NCBI GenBank assembly: GCA_020632495.1
Contig: JACKFL010000007.1
Coordinates: forward strand, 1-13,723
Source of the DNA: Candidatus Omnitrophota bacterium
Lineage (GTDB): Bacteria > Omnitrophota > Gorgyraeia > Zapsychrales > Zapsychraceae
Length of the DNA stretch: 13,723 bases
Reading direction: 5' to 3'
A program made the translations under genes and the position numbers. Under the pieces are notes generated by a model. The model was not told the DNA's origin, searched no databases, and saw only the letters and a program-made list of their open reading frames with translations. Of this stretch, positions 8,601 through 13,723 are shown one piece after another. Positions within the stretch are counted from its first letter, which is position 1. Each line of letters opens with the position of its first letter.

Positions 8601-11541
8601 GATCAACGGTTTGGTGCTGGCCACCCGTGATATGGTGGAAGGGGCGGACTATGAGATGGACTACGCCTCCGGTCGGATGGTATTCTGGCGGCCTGTGCCG
8701 TCGCTGGTAGAATCGTATTCGATTGCGGATGACGATCTCCTCGACGGTAACGGCGTTTACGTGGTGGTGGATTACGAATATCAGGCCAAGGATAAAGTTG
8801 ATGAGGGGACCGTGGGGGTTCGCGCCCGTCAGGCCGTCGGCGAAAATCTGTTGATCGGGACGACTTATGTCAATGAGGAGCTGGAGCAGTCGGACTATCA
8901 GCTGCGCGGTACCGACGTAACGTTGAAGCTCGGCGAGAACGCCCAAATTACGGCCGAGTACGCGCAAACGGTCGCCGAATCGCAGCCCAATTTCGTATCC
9001 ACCGACGGCGGTTTGTCGTTCACGGAACTAAAGACCAGTGAAGACGCGCGCGGTAAGGCATACGGTCTGAAGGGGAATGCCAAACTCTTTAACCGGTTCG
9101 GTATCGACGCGTACTTCAAATATGTCGACAATGAATTCTCCAGCTCCGCCACGACATCGCAGCAAGGCAAGGAGTTGCTCGGTTATAAGCTCACCTACGA
9201 TTTGGGCGAGAAGACCCGGTTCACCCTTTCACAGGATTTTCAACGTCTACTGGAAGACGGCAACGACCAGACCCGGTTGCAGGTGGGATCGAACCGGACC
9301 ACGACGACCATCGCTCAATTAATTCATGAAGCCCGCTTGCTGCGCCTGACGGCGGAATATAAGCGCAAAGAGGATGAGGCGGCCGGGACCGCCGTTGATA
9401 TTGTGGCGGTCCGTGCCGATTTCCCGATCAATGAGCGCCTGATTTTCTCCTTCCAGCAGCAGGCGACGATCGGGGAAGGCGATTGGCGGACCGAGATCGG
9501 CGTCGCGGCCAAACCCACGGACAAGCTGACGGTCACATTTAAAGAGGTCTTCAGCGAGGACGGTACCGCCACGACGATCGGGCTTATCGCCGACATGAAC
9601 GAACGCTTCGCTTTGACGGCAGGCTACACCTTTGAGGCCGCCGGCGACACATCGGCGACTCTCGGTGCCATTGCCAAGGTCAACGAGCGGATTCAGCTCG
9701 AGACTGCTTTCGGGGTATCGTCGAGCAAAGGCTTTACTCGCGCCGTGGCCATCGGCGCCAACGGTTCGCGGCAGCTGGGAGAGGACACCAGCTTGGACGC
9801 TGTTTTCGGGGCCGACGAAACCGGTGTCACCACTGCGTCCGCGGAATTGTCCGGCACGACCGAAGTGACGGATCAAACATCGTTGAAGAGCACCGTCAAA
9901 GTTACCGGTGACGGCACCCGGCGCAAGACCGATGTTACCGTCGCCGGCATCACGGAGTGGGATGAATCGACAAAACTGGAAAGTGAGGTCGGCGTTTCCG
10001 AAGCGTCGTCGGGTTACCGGGGAACCCGCCTGTCCATCGGCGGCCGAAAACAGATCGACGAGGACACGGAGGTGGAGAACAAAATCTCATTTGCGAATTC
10101 CAACACCGGACTCGACGAGACCACGGTATCCTTCGGATCGAAGAAGAAATTGACCGATGATGTCGAACTGACTACGTCCCGTATATTCGGGTCCACTGGT
10201 GAAAGTCAATCCGAAGAAAGCCAGTACGGCATCTCGCTGGTCCGCGACGGCAAAAAACTCCAGGGGACCCTGAGCCGCAAGTTTGCGCAGGGGGTCAAGG
10301 AAGTCTCCCGAACCAATGTCTTCGGCCTGACCGGCGAAATCGACGATCGTTGGGCTGTTACCGGCCGCTATGAAAAAGGCGAAGTCAGGAATCTGGATGG
10401 GACCACCACGGACAGGGACGTTGTCTCTCTGGCTGCCGGATATGTGAAAAAAGACAAGGAAACCGGGTTGGAGGTCTTCAAGAGTTCCAGCAAACTTGAG
10501 GTCCGCTTTGACGAAGGTACGACGGACAAGCGTCAGTTTCTGGTCAGCAACGCCTCGGAAGGCCAGCTCACTCCGGAGTTCTCGCTTTTCACCAAGATTG
10601 AGTACTCGGAGACGGTGGATACGTCGCTCGATACGCAGATCGCCCAGTACAAGGAGTTTGTGATCGGCGGGGCCTACCGTCCGATCATGTTCGACAGTTT
10701 GAATGTCCTCGGTAAGTACACGTATCTCGAGAACCGTTCACCGGCCAGCCAGGAAGACAACGCGGACATTGAGGAGGAAAAGGCGCACGTCTTCTCCACG
10801 GACTTGATTTATGACGTCAATGATAAATGGCAGGTCACGGAGAAATTCGCTATGCGCGCGTCCAAGGAAAAGGTGGAGGGATTCGATTTCACCGAGACCC
10901 TGACGTGGCTGATGATCCACCGTCTGACCTACAAGGTCAACCGCGACTGGGCGGTCAGCGGGGAGTACCGGATGCTCACCGTCCGCGAGGCCGAGGACAA
11001 GAAGCAAGGCTTTATGCTGGAGGTGACCCGTCGCGTTGGCGAGTACGCGCAGTTGGGCGTCGGTTACGATTTCACGGACTTTACGGACGACTTGACCGAT
11101 CTGGATTACAGCACCTACGGTCCGTTTGTCCGCGTCACCGGTAAGCTTTACGACCGCAGTCCTGAGGAGATCGAGCGCGCCCGCCAGAAATGGCTGGAAG
11201 AAAAAGTGGCGCGCTGGGCGTGGATTATGGTCCAGGACGAGCTGACGCGGGACGAAAGTCCGATCCTGCGGGAACTCAACGATTACTTTGTCATGGCCCA
11301 ACTGGCCTATCAGAAAGGGGATTACGAGGAATCCCGGCGGATCTACAAGGATATCATTGTGGCCGGGCGAATGATGCATGATGAAGCCGCGGAATTCGTG
11401 CGGAAGAATGTCCGCAAGGAGGAGCGCTTGCGGCAAATGAAGGATTTGGCGGACCAATATTACAAGAACGGGCAGTATGAAAAAGCGAAGAAAATACTAG
11501 AGAAAATTCTGGAAGAGGCCAAAAAGCCTGTGATAAAATGA
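2674..11541 (+). CDS. Giant outer-membrane beta-barrel protein with beta-repeat/Ig/DUF11 stalk and TPR tail
   Basis: 2955 residues. Signal peptide 1-38 (basic start, hydrophobic core, LHA|QQ). Residues ~40-962: three related ~340-residue beta-rich modules, two with WxGxxSTDWxxxxNWDLG motifs. ~965-1048: Ig-like domain with the bacterial TTDNTPTIIGTGSPGA signature; ~1049-1142: second Ig-like domain. ~1143-1254: CnaB/carboxypeptidase-regulatory-like. ~1255-1385: DUF11-like (IGDVITYTIKIENVG). ~1386-1491: SdrD-B-like with a Ca-loop-like DRNENGVQD. ~1519-1627: FlgD-Ig-like (YWDGRDLKGN). ~1779-2824: outer-membrane beta-barrel, with DPEEYYPIYGD (from 1852), GGTLYYLKHKDVLEGSDKV (from ~1951), then many regular hairpins. 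TYGPFVRV (2814-2821) fits the BAM beta-signal. ~2830-2955: helical, TPR-like tail. The ATG at 2674 has no Shine-Dalgarno, but the signal peptide begins there and no in-frame start was found upstream. Role inferred: surface adhesin, stalk or export pore; substrate unknown. The stop overlaps an ATG (ATGA) in the frame of the next gene. Confidence 0.95.
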   Translation: MVRSQPKARKLRNARRKVILCGLIAAGMVCLLSTALHAQQGLFIPSTVEINVNTGTLCSNDDITLEGTLTTTTGWIRLHGDWINATGAYTPNMGTLDFKGTMTQTLDSSGIVSGKLFNNLYHTGTGTLNVVTNDLNIDNNFVNTAGTVDAGTQNITIEGDWNNTAAYDGGTGTVTFDGTSQSVLGSTTFNNFVKTVLLADTMIFDSTGTQTITGTLEMHGTLGQLLTITSDDDDADPTQWGINLRPGGFQVLNSLNVRLSDASDGLTLVAGVNSIDLGMNDNWVFGGATLTWTGSISTDWDVAGNWDLGLIPVSNDNVIIPAGTVNPLILNVDVAIVDVEVQAGATVQMDGQDFVLAGTLSNEGTITLFGNETLSIATPDTDSGTFIFLGDGNGGSVTYTLPDFGTVDFYNLVINDSNATMDNFDTSGTLTVNGTLSVTSSTLDTSANADTLQVGGNLVINGGTLTSTSSTVDLEGDLLLSSGVFTAPDVTGTFFIAGDFNHSTGGTFTNSGGVVVFDGLSQGITGDVDTTFATLSKTTLVPDTFTFSTSSEQTVTGTLQLEGTMGGVLSINSDSVGVQADLTLLPGGVQQLDWLSVTDNDASGGLLLAPMNSTEFIPATTTNWDFDGADVTWEGDESTDWQNPMNWDLGFVPGGNDHAIIPPVPTQPILTANVGIDQLTLNPGATTVMLEDYNLTVAGTLSNDGTITLFGNQMYSFGLSDNDSGLFIFLGDGDGTADTYLITDQGTFDFYNVIINDVNATMDSFRTTGSLNIAGTLTLSSGTVDNSTLMGIISIGGSLLIEGGQLLTTAGTLDVNGGVSVTTGTLSAPGPGYAFTVANDWTMSVGGTFVANGGQVEFDGGATASITGDTRFHDFFSDSAGKTFIFESGSEQTVEGSFILQGMSGTEIVLRPSAAAGQWFLDFTTSPQISQFVDVDYSTANTNIITCFNCIENTPASTVNWVFGLLSIDVPVTGETTDNTPTIIGTGSPGATVEIRDGANMLIGSAVADANANYRFEVTGTLPLGAITLTPFIGPAFGNSVLFTISAAPTTAEQPVITSPADGDRILGSMPTITGFGDPGEAVEVLANDANGNLLLASVGTGIVTAGGTFSVTLSSPLPKGTNFVSVTIGGVASDIFEFALTDPFGVVFDSIRNTPIVGAEVLLINETTGLPAVPGVDIDATDVNPVVTGTNGFYSFLTINDDFHLEVTAESYTFPSILDTFDPGREINTGSKGEVFTITGSVMQIDLPMDPAPDLLRIEKDANKREARIGDVITYTIKIENVGVIDAPDAYIHDRIPAGFKYIQNRVTLDGVPIANPRGNRPVVFDIGDVNVGQTKILKYQLVIGSGVVVGDYQNVAIARHVSGIQYSNPATEVVTVILDPLFDLGTTIGKVFYDRNENGVQDPPVYDPVQDKIITEEPVPNVRIVTEDGTVVVTDKEGRYNVPALLPGRHLFRVDERTLPEGTYLTTDKVVVVDITPGLMVKANFGIKEDSEIAATEDSVFFAKKVKVALDDAKPEPRLHVALFEDPVGVLNGIFVKPVEFRIFTNYAAFIHKWVLEIIDKDVGKVIHRIEGDQLNVFDPIYWDGRDLKGNYIDPNRNYEFRLMIEDKEGKFDETAAQSIEFEVMTNDLQREAYVQRQAEARLEYQAWSMKNMKQSSLTVQTILVDGQRVTIDRLGTRLKSVRVLHKGQLITEVPVTERHGLTAQEIVEGKDTRNIGRQEPLEVILPKGSYSLMVQEDVGSDLVQEDMVRVVEGYGEIREEYNRPVQTYSKPLRIGEDQLFFVAMGDARMGYTMTRGNVEPVLQSDRYNEGFYTEGKLAYYLKGKILGKYLVTSSFDTQRERKEIFRNLDPEEYYPIYGDGSQIDYEATNTQGNLYALVEWDKSSAIWGNYSIGFDKTDFGRFSRSLYGGKVDYESVSSTKYGDARTKVIAFRAKAQQRSAHVEFTATGGTLYYLKHKDVLEGSDKVTVEVRDKINGLVLATRDMVEGADYEMDYASGRMVFWRPVPSLVESYSIADDDLLDGNGVYVVVDYEYQAKDKVDEGTVGVRARQAVGENLLIGTTYVNEELEQSDYQLRGTDVTLKLGENAQITAEYAQTVAESQPNFVSTDGGLSFTELKTSEDARGKAYGLKGNAKLFNRFGIDAYFKYVDNEFSSSATTSQQGKELLGYKLTYDLGEKTRFTLSQDFQRLLEDGNDQTRLQVGSNRTTTTIAQLIHEARLLRLTAEYKRKEDEAAGTAVDIVAVRADFPINERLIFSFQQQATIGEGDWRTEIGVAAKPTDKLTVTFKEVFSEDGTATTIGLIADMNERFALTAGYTFEAAGDTSATLGAIAKVNERIQLETAFGVSSSKGFTRAVAIGANGSRQLGEDTSLDAVFGADETGVTTASAELSGTTEVTDQTSLKSTVKVTGDGTRRKTDVTVAGITEWDESTKLESEVGVSEASSGYRGTRLSIGGRKQIDEDTEVENKISFANSNTGLDETTVSFGSKKKLTDDVELTTSRIFGSTGESQSEESQYGISLVRDGKKLQGTLSRKFAQGVKEVSRTNVFGLTGEIDDRWAVTGRYEKGEVRNLDGTTTDRDVVSLAAGYVKKDKETGLEVFKSSSKLEVRFDEGTTDKRQFLVSNASEGQLTPEFSLFTKIEYSETVDTSLDTQIAQYKEFVIGGAYRPIMFDSLNVLGKYTYLENRSPASQEDNADIEEEKAHVFSTDLIYDVNDKWQVTEKFAMRASKEKVEGFDFTETLTWLMIHRLTYKVNRDWAVSGEYRMLTVREAEDKKQGFMLEVTRRVGEYAQLGVGYDFTDFTDDLTDLDYSTYGPFVRVTGKLYDRSPEEIERARQKWLEEKVARWAWIMVQDELTRDESPILRELNDYFVMAQLAYQKGDYEESRRIYKDIIVAGRMMHDEAAEFVRKNVRKEERLRQMKDLADQYYKNGQYEKAKKILEKILEEAKKPVIK
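2791..3540 (+). repeat. Beta-repeat module 1 (short form)
   Basis: First of three related modules, running from the mature N-terminus to NWVFGG (Asn codon at 3517). It has the shared second half: VTFDGTSQSVLG, TQTITGTLEMHGTLG, an LRPGG segment, then SDASDGL before NWVF. It lacks the WxGxxSTDW opening of the next two, so it is an incomplete copy. Confidence 0.75.
3541..4563 (+). repeat. Beta-repeat module 2
   Basis: Full-length module of ~341 residues, opening with LTWTGSISTDWDVAGNWDLG, then DNVIIPAG, GTLSNEGTITLFGNE, FIFLGDG, VDFYNLVINDSNATMD, VVVFDGLSQGITG, EQTVTGTLQLEGTMG and closing at NWDFDG (Asn codon at 4540, exactly 1023 bases after the module 1 counterpart). The pattern fits bacterial beta-helix or filamentous surface repeats. 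Confidence 0.8.
4564..5568 (+). repeat. Beta-repeat module 3, with CxxC
   Basis: Full-length module opening with VTWEGDESTDWQNPMNWDLG, with GTLSNDGTITLFGNQ, FIFLGDG, FDFYNVIINDVNATMD and EQTVEGSFILQGMSG matching module 2, closing at NWVFG (Asn codon at 5551, 1011 bases after module 2). Near its end it has CFNC (residues 947-950), absent from the other copies, which could form a structural disulfide or bind metal. Confidence 0.8.
9427..10245 (+). repeat. Regular beta-hairpin repeats in the barrel
   Basis: A turn motif of the form hydrophobic-(N/D/T)-(E/D)-x recurs at 9427 (INERLIF), 9514 (PTDKLTV), 9595 (MNERFAL), 9679 (VNERIQL), 9775 (LGEDTSL), 9865 (VTDQTSL), 9958 (WDESTKL), 10054 (IDEDTEV) and 10150 (LTDDVEL). 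The spacing is 27 to 32 residues, the length of one two-strand transmembrane hairpin. Another similar turn lies at 10339 (IDDRWAV). Loops on both sides look short. This supports an outer-membrane barrel grown by hairpin duplication. Confidence 0.7.
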
Positions 11542-11600
11542 CACACAATACATTCCTTCCTAAAGTATTTATACTTATAGGTATACAAATCAGATTCTGG
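11542..11600 (+). promoter_or_regulatory. AT-rich spacer with inverted repeat before gene 3
   Basis: Only 18 of 59 bases are G/C, in sharp contrast to the genes on both sides, which suggests untranslated regulatory DNA. AAGTAT-TT-ATACTT (11563-11576) is a perfect 6-bp inverted repeat. TATACT (11570-11575) resembles a -10 box, but the matching -35 position (AATACA, 11547-11552) is weak. No clear Shine-Dalgarno sequence precedes 11601. The spacer is also open in the frame of gene 3 from the ATG at 11538, so it could instead encode an N-terminal extension. Confidence 0.35.
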
Positions 11601-13723
11601 ATGCGAACAGCCCCGAAAATTCTGTTTATCACCCTCGTGTTGCACCTTGTGCTGCCCGTCCTGGTACCCTCCCTTTCGGCCGTCCCGGGCTATGCCCAGG
11701 AAGTCCCCGGCCAAGACCCCAGCTTTAGAGATGTCAAGACCGAGGAAGGTTTTACCCTCGATTTGAAGCAGCTGATCGAGCGCTCCAAGAAGAAGATCGA
11801 GCAGGTCGATGACAAGCTCAAAGATCAGGCGCGTGACCGGCGTAATCAGCAGCGCGAGGCCAAGGCCCGGGAGTATTTTGAAAAGGCCACCACATTATAC
11901 GAGCGCGGGGACCTCGATCAGGCGCGGGAGTTGTGGGAAAAGGCCATCAAGATTACCGAACACGAAGAAATGGAGGACTACATCAACCTCAGCGTCCGCC
12001 GGCAGAAGGTGCAGGAGAAGGCGTTGCGTAAGGCCGAAAAACGCCGCCTGAGGCGTTTGGAAAAGGAGCGCGGCTACACTGCCAAGGAAGTGAATAAGAA
12101 ATACCGCGAGGCGGTGAAGTTTTACCGGGACGATAAGTTTCTGGCCGCCAAGGTGGCCTTTGAGGAAGTCGACGAGATGTTCCCCGATCATAAGGCCACA
12201 CGCAGTTACATTGCATTGATCAATGACAGGATTGAGTCCGATCAGCAAAAGATGATCGAGGACAAACTGAAGAATAAAACCTTCAGCACGGCCAAGTCCA
12301 AGGACCGCTGGAAGAAGGAACTCGAGGAGGAGGAGAAGGCCCGCCAAAAGGAACTGCGCCGCAGGGCCGAAAGCCTGTACGAGGAAGCGGTTCAGCTGTA
12401 CAAGGACAAACAGTTCAAGGTGGCGAAGGAAAAGTTCAAGGAAGTCGAATGGATGCTTCCGGATTACAAGAATACGATTAAATATTTGGCCCGGATCGAT
12501 GGTGACATCAAGAAGCACGGCGTGACCTTTACCGAGGAAGACAAGGTCAAGTATTTTAAAGAGGAGTACAAGCGGATACGCGACCGGGACGATTGGGCCG
12601 CCCAGAACAAGGTCGATCCCAAATTGGTCCGCGAATCGGCGGACGAAGAACGGCGGCGGGAAGAAGCCGCTTTTGTGTACGACGCAGCATTGACGCTGTA
12701 CAAAAAAGACTACCACAAGCAGGCCCTGGAGAAGTTTTATGAAGTCCAGGCGCTTTATCCCGACTATAAAAAGACACAGTCTTACATCCGCAAGCTTCAT
12801 AAGAAAGTTCCGGGCAGCGAGAATGATTTTACCCGCATGCGGGAGCAGGCACGTAAGTCGGCCGCACCTTTGTTTAAGCCGGCGCCCGGGGTCAACGAAC
12901 AGGTGATTCGGGCCATCGACGACGAGCAGCGCAAACGGATCGATCAGGCGGAGGGCAAGTACAAACAGGCCCTGGCGTTCTACCAGGAGCACAACCTAAC
13001 CGAGGCGCAGCGCAAATTTATCGAGGTGGAATCGATCTATCCGGGGTATAAGGCGACCCGGGATTATCTGAGTCACATCGACGGGGATATCGCGCGGCAG
13101 CATGCCGAGAAGAAGGACAACAAGAACGGTGTCGGAGGAATATTCTCTTTTCTGTCGGGCGGCGGCGACGATACGCATCGCGACAAATACCGCCAGGCGA
13201 AGGAATTGTATGCCCAGGAGAAATACCAGGAGGCCATGGACCTCTTTGAAGAGGTCCAGCACATGAAACCGGGCTATCGCGGCACCGAGAAGTACCTGGC
13301 GCGTATTGCCAGGAAACTGGCGGAGCCGCCAAAGGTGGCTGCCAAGACGAAGGATGTAGATTCGGATGAGGATGCAGATCCCGGCCGGCGCAATATTGCC
13401 AAGAAGGTCGAACCTATTCCGGGGATGACCTCCGGCGTGCCGAAGAATTATCCGGACGAGCCCGCTGATAATCAGGAACAAGCGGGGGCCGAGAATCATA
13501 AGGGTATGGTCGCGTTTACCAAACCGGCGACAAGTATCGACGACACCGCTCCGGTCAAACCACTGACCGAGATGGAGCGCAAAAAACTGGCCACCAACAG
13601 CAAAGAGCTGGAAAAGTTGCGGGCCAAGGCGGAAAATAACGGCGTATTGACCGAAGGGGAGCGAAAATCCTTGCTCTCTAACCGCAATGATATTGATAAG
13701 GAGCTTTCCCGGCAGCAGAAGGA
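11601..13723 (+). CDS. Secreted TPR-repeat protein, 3'-truncated
   Basis: Open to the window end, with 707 complete codons. The ATG at 11601 gives a canonical signal peptide (MRTAPK, long Leu/Val core, GYA|QE after residue 32), implying export, probably to the periplasm. The mature protein is rich in Lys/Glu/Arg and helical. It has six TPR-like repeats starting near residues 92, 168, 260, 360, 454 and 530, with the pattern YxxAxxxYxxxxxxxAxxxFxEVxxxxPxYxxTxxYxxxI, separated by charged, probably coiled-coil linkers. After ~residue 575 comes a Pro/Asp-rich, likely disordered stretch, then another charged helical segment (from about EMERKKLA). An in-frame ATG at 11538 overlaps the upstream stop (ATGA) and would add 21 residues; it fits translational coupling but spoils the signal peptide and falls in AT-rich DNA. 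TPR repeats bind proteins; the TPR-like tail of the giant barrel protein next door makes it a natural partner (inference). Confidence 0.93.
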   Translation, partial: MRTAPKILFITLVLHLVLPVLVPSLSAVPGYAQEVPGQDPSFRDVKTEEGFTLDLKQLIERSKKKIEQVDDKLKDQARDRRNQQREAKAREYFEKATTLYERGDLDQARELWEKAIKITEHEEMEDYINLSVRRQKVQEKALRKAEKRRLRRLEKERGYTAKEVNKKYREAVKFYRDDKFLAAKVAFEEVDEMFPDHKATRSYIALINDRIESDQQKMIEDKLKNKTFSTAKSKDRWKKELEEEEKARQKELRRRAESLYEEAVQLYKDKQFKVAKEKFKEVEWMLPDYKNTIKYLARIDGDIKKHGVTFTEEDKVKYFKEEYKRIRDRDDWAAQNKVDPKLVRESADEERRREEAAFVYDAALTLYKKDYHKQALEKFYEVQALYPDYKKTQSYIRKLHKKVPGSENDFTRMREQARKSAAPLFKPAPGVNEQVIRAIDDEQRKRIDQAEGKYKQALAFYQEHNLTEAQRKFIEVESIYPGYKATRDYLSHIDGDIARQHAEKKDNKNGVGGIFSFLSGGGDDTHRDKYRQAKELYAQEKYQEAMDLFEEVQHMKPGYRGTEKYLARIARKLAEPPKVAAKTKDVDSDEDADPGRRNIAKKVEPIPGMTSGVPKNYPDEPADNQEQAGAENHKGMVAFTKPATSIDDTAPVKPLTEMERKKLATNSKELEKLRAKAENNGVLTEGERKSLLSNRNDIDKELSRQQK
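11874..13320 (+). repeat. Six TPR-like repeats of gene 3
   Basis: The repeats begin at the Tyr codons 11874, 12102, 12378, 12678, 12960 and 13188, 228 to 300 bases apart. Repeats 2 to 6 share a core: FEEVDEMFPDHKATRSYI, FKEVEWMLPDYKNTIKYL, FYEVQALYPDYKKTQSYI, FIEVESIYPGYKATRDYL and FEEVQHMKPGYRGTEKYL. Repeat 1 is the most divergent (LWEKAIKITEHEEMEDYI). The long spacing means each unit is a TPR plus an extra helical linker, not a tightly packed TPR solenoid. Confidence 0.8.

Noticed and set aside
11895..12992. 365-codon open frame on the minus strand with Leu/Phe-rich stretches
   Set aside because: It is antisense to the Lys/Glu-rich TPR gene; Leu and Phe runs arise from reading Lys and Glu codons backwards. 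The + frame has a signal peptide and clear repeats.

Overview
The window is a single-direction (+ strand) stretch of bacterial DNA. It holds three large protein genes, two of them cut by the window edges, and no RNA gene, transposase, CRISPR array or recognisable housekeeping gene. Coding DNA looks moderately GC-rich, while the two spacers are strongly AT-rich (10 G/C of 60 bases in 2521-2580; 18 of 59 in 11542-11600). Signal peptides, a very large predicted outer-membrane beta-barrel and periplasmic-type TPR repeats point to a bacterium with an outer membrane. Huge multi-domain surface proteins next to tail-fibre-like repeat proteins recall uncultivated lineages such as Omnitrophota, or Bacteroidota-like groups. 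That assignment is an impression; no marker gene is present.

Layout: (1) 1-2391 is the 3' part of a repetitive surface or fibre-like protein. It is built from alternating A and B modules with phage-tail-fibre style motifs and ends in a distinct C-terminal beta domain. (2) 2392-2673 is a spacer with a good sigma70-type promoter (TTGAAT-17-TATTAT), a possible 27-codon leader ORF, a T8 tract behind a weak hairpin, and a 12-bp palindrome just before the next start. (3) 2674-11541 encodes a 2955-residue protein. In order it has a signal peptide, three ~340-residue beta-repeat modules, two Ig-like domains, a CnaB-like domain, a DUF11-like domain, an SdrD-B-like domain, a FlgD-Ig-like segment, a ~1000-residue beta-barrel rich in regular 27-32-residue hairpins, and a helical TPR-like tail. 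(4) 11542-11600 is an AT-rich spacer with an inverted repeat. (5) 11601 to the window end is a secreted, highly charged protein with six TPR-like repeats sharing a clear signature; it is truncated at 3'.

Working model (inference): genes 2 and 3 form an operon for a cell-surface apparatus. The giant protein anchors in the outer membrane by its barrel, presents or exports a long beta-rich stalk, and keeps a TPR tail in the periplasm. The neighbouring periplasmic TPR protein could bind that tail, the envelope, or transiting substrate. Gene 1 is a candidate surface fibre or adhesin that may work with it, but a separate promoter appears to lie between them. Protein-family names here come from motif recognition by eye, not from searches.
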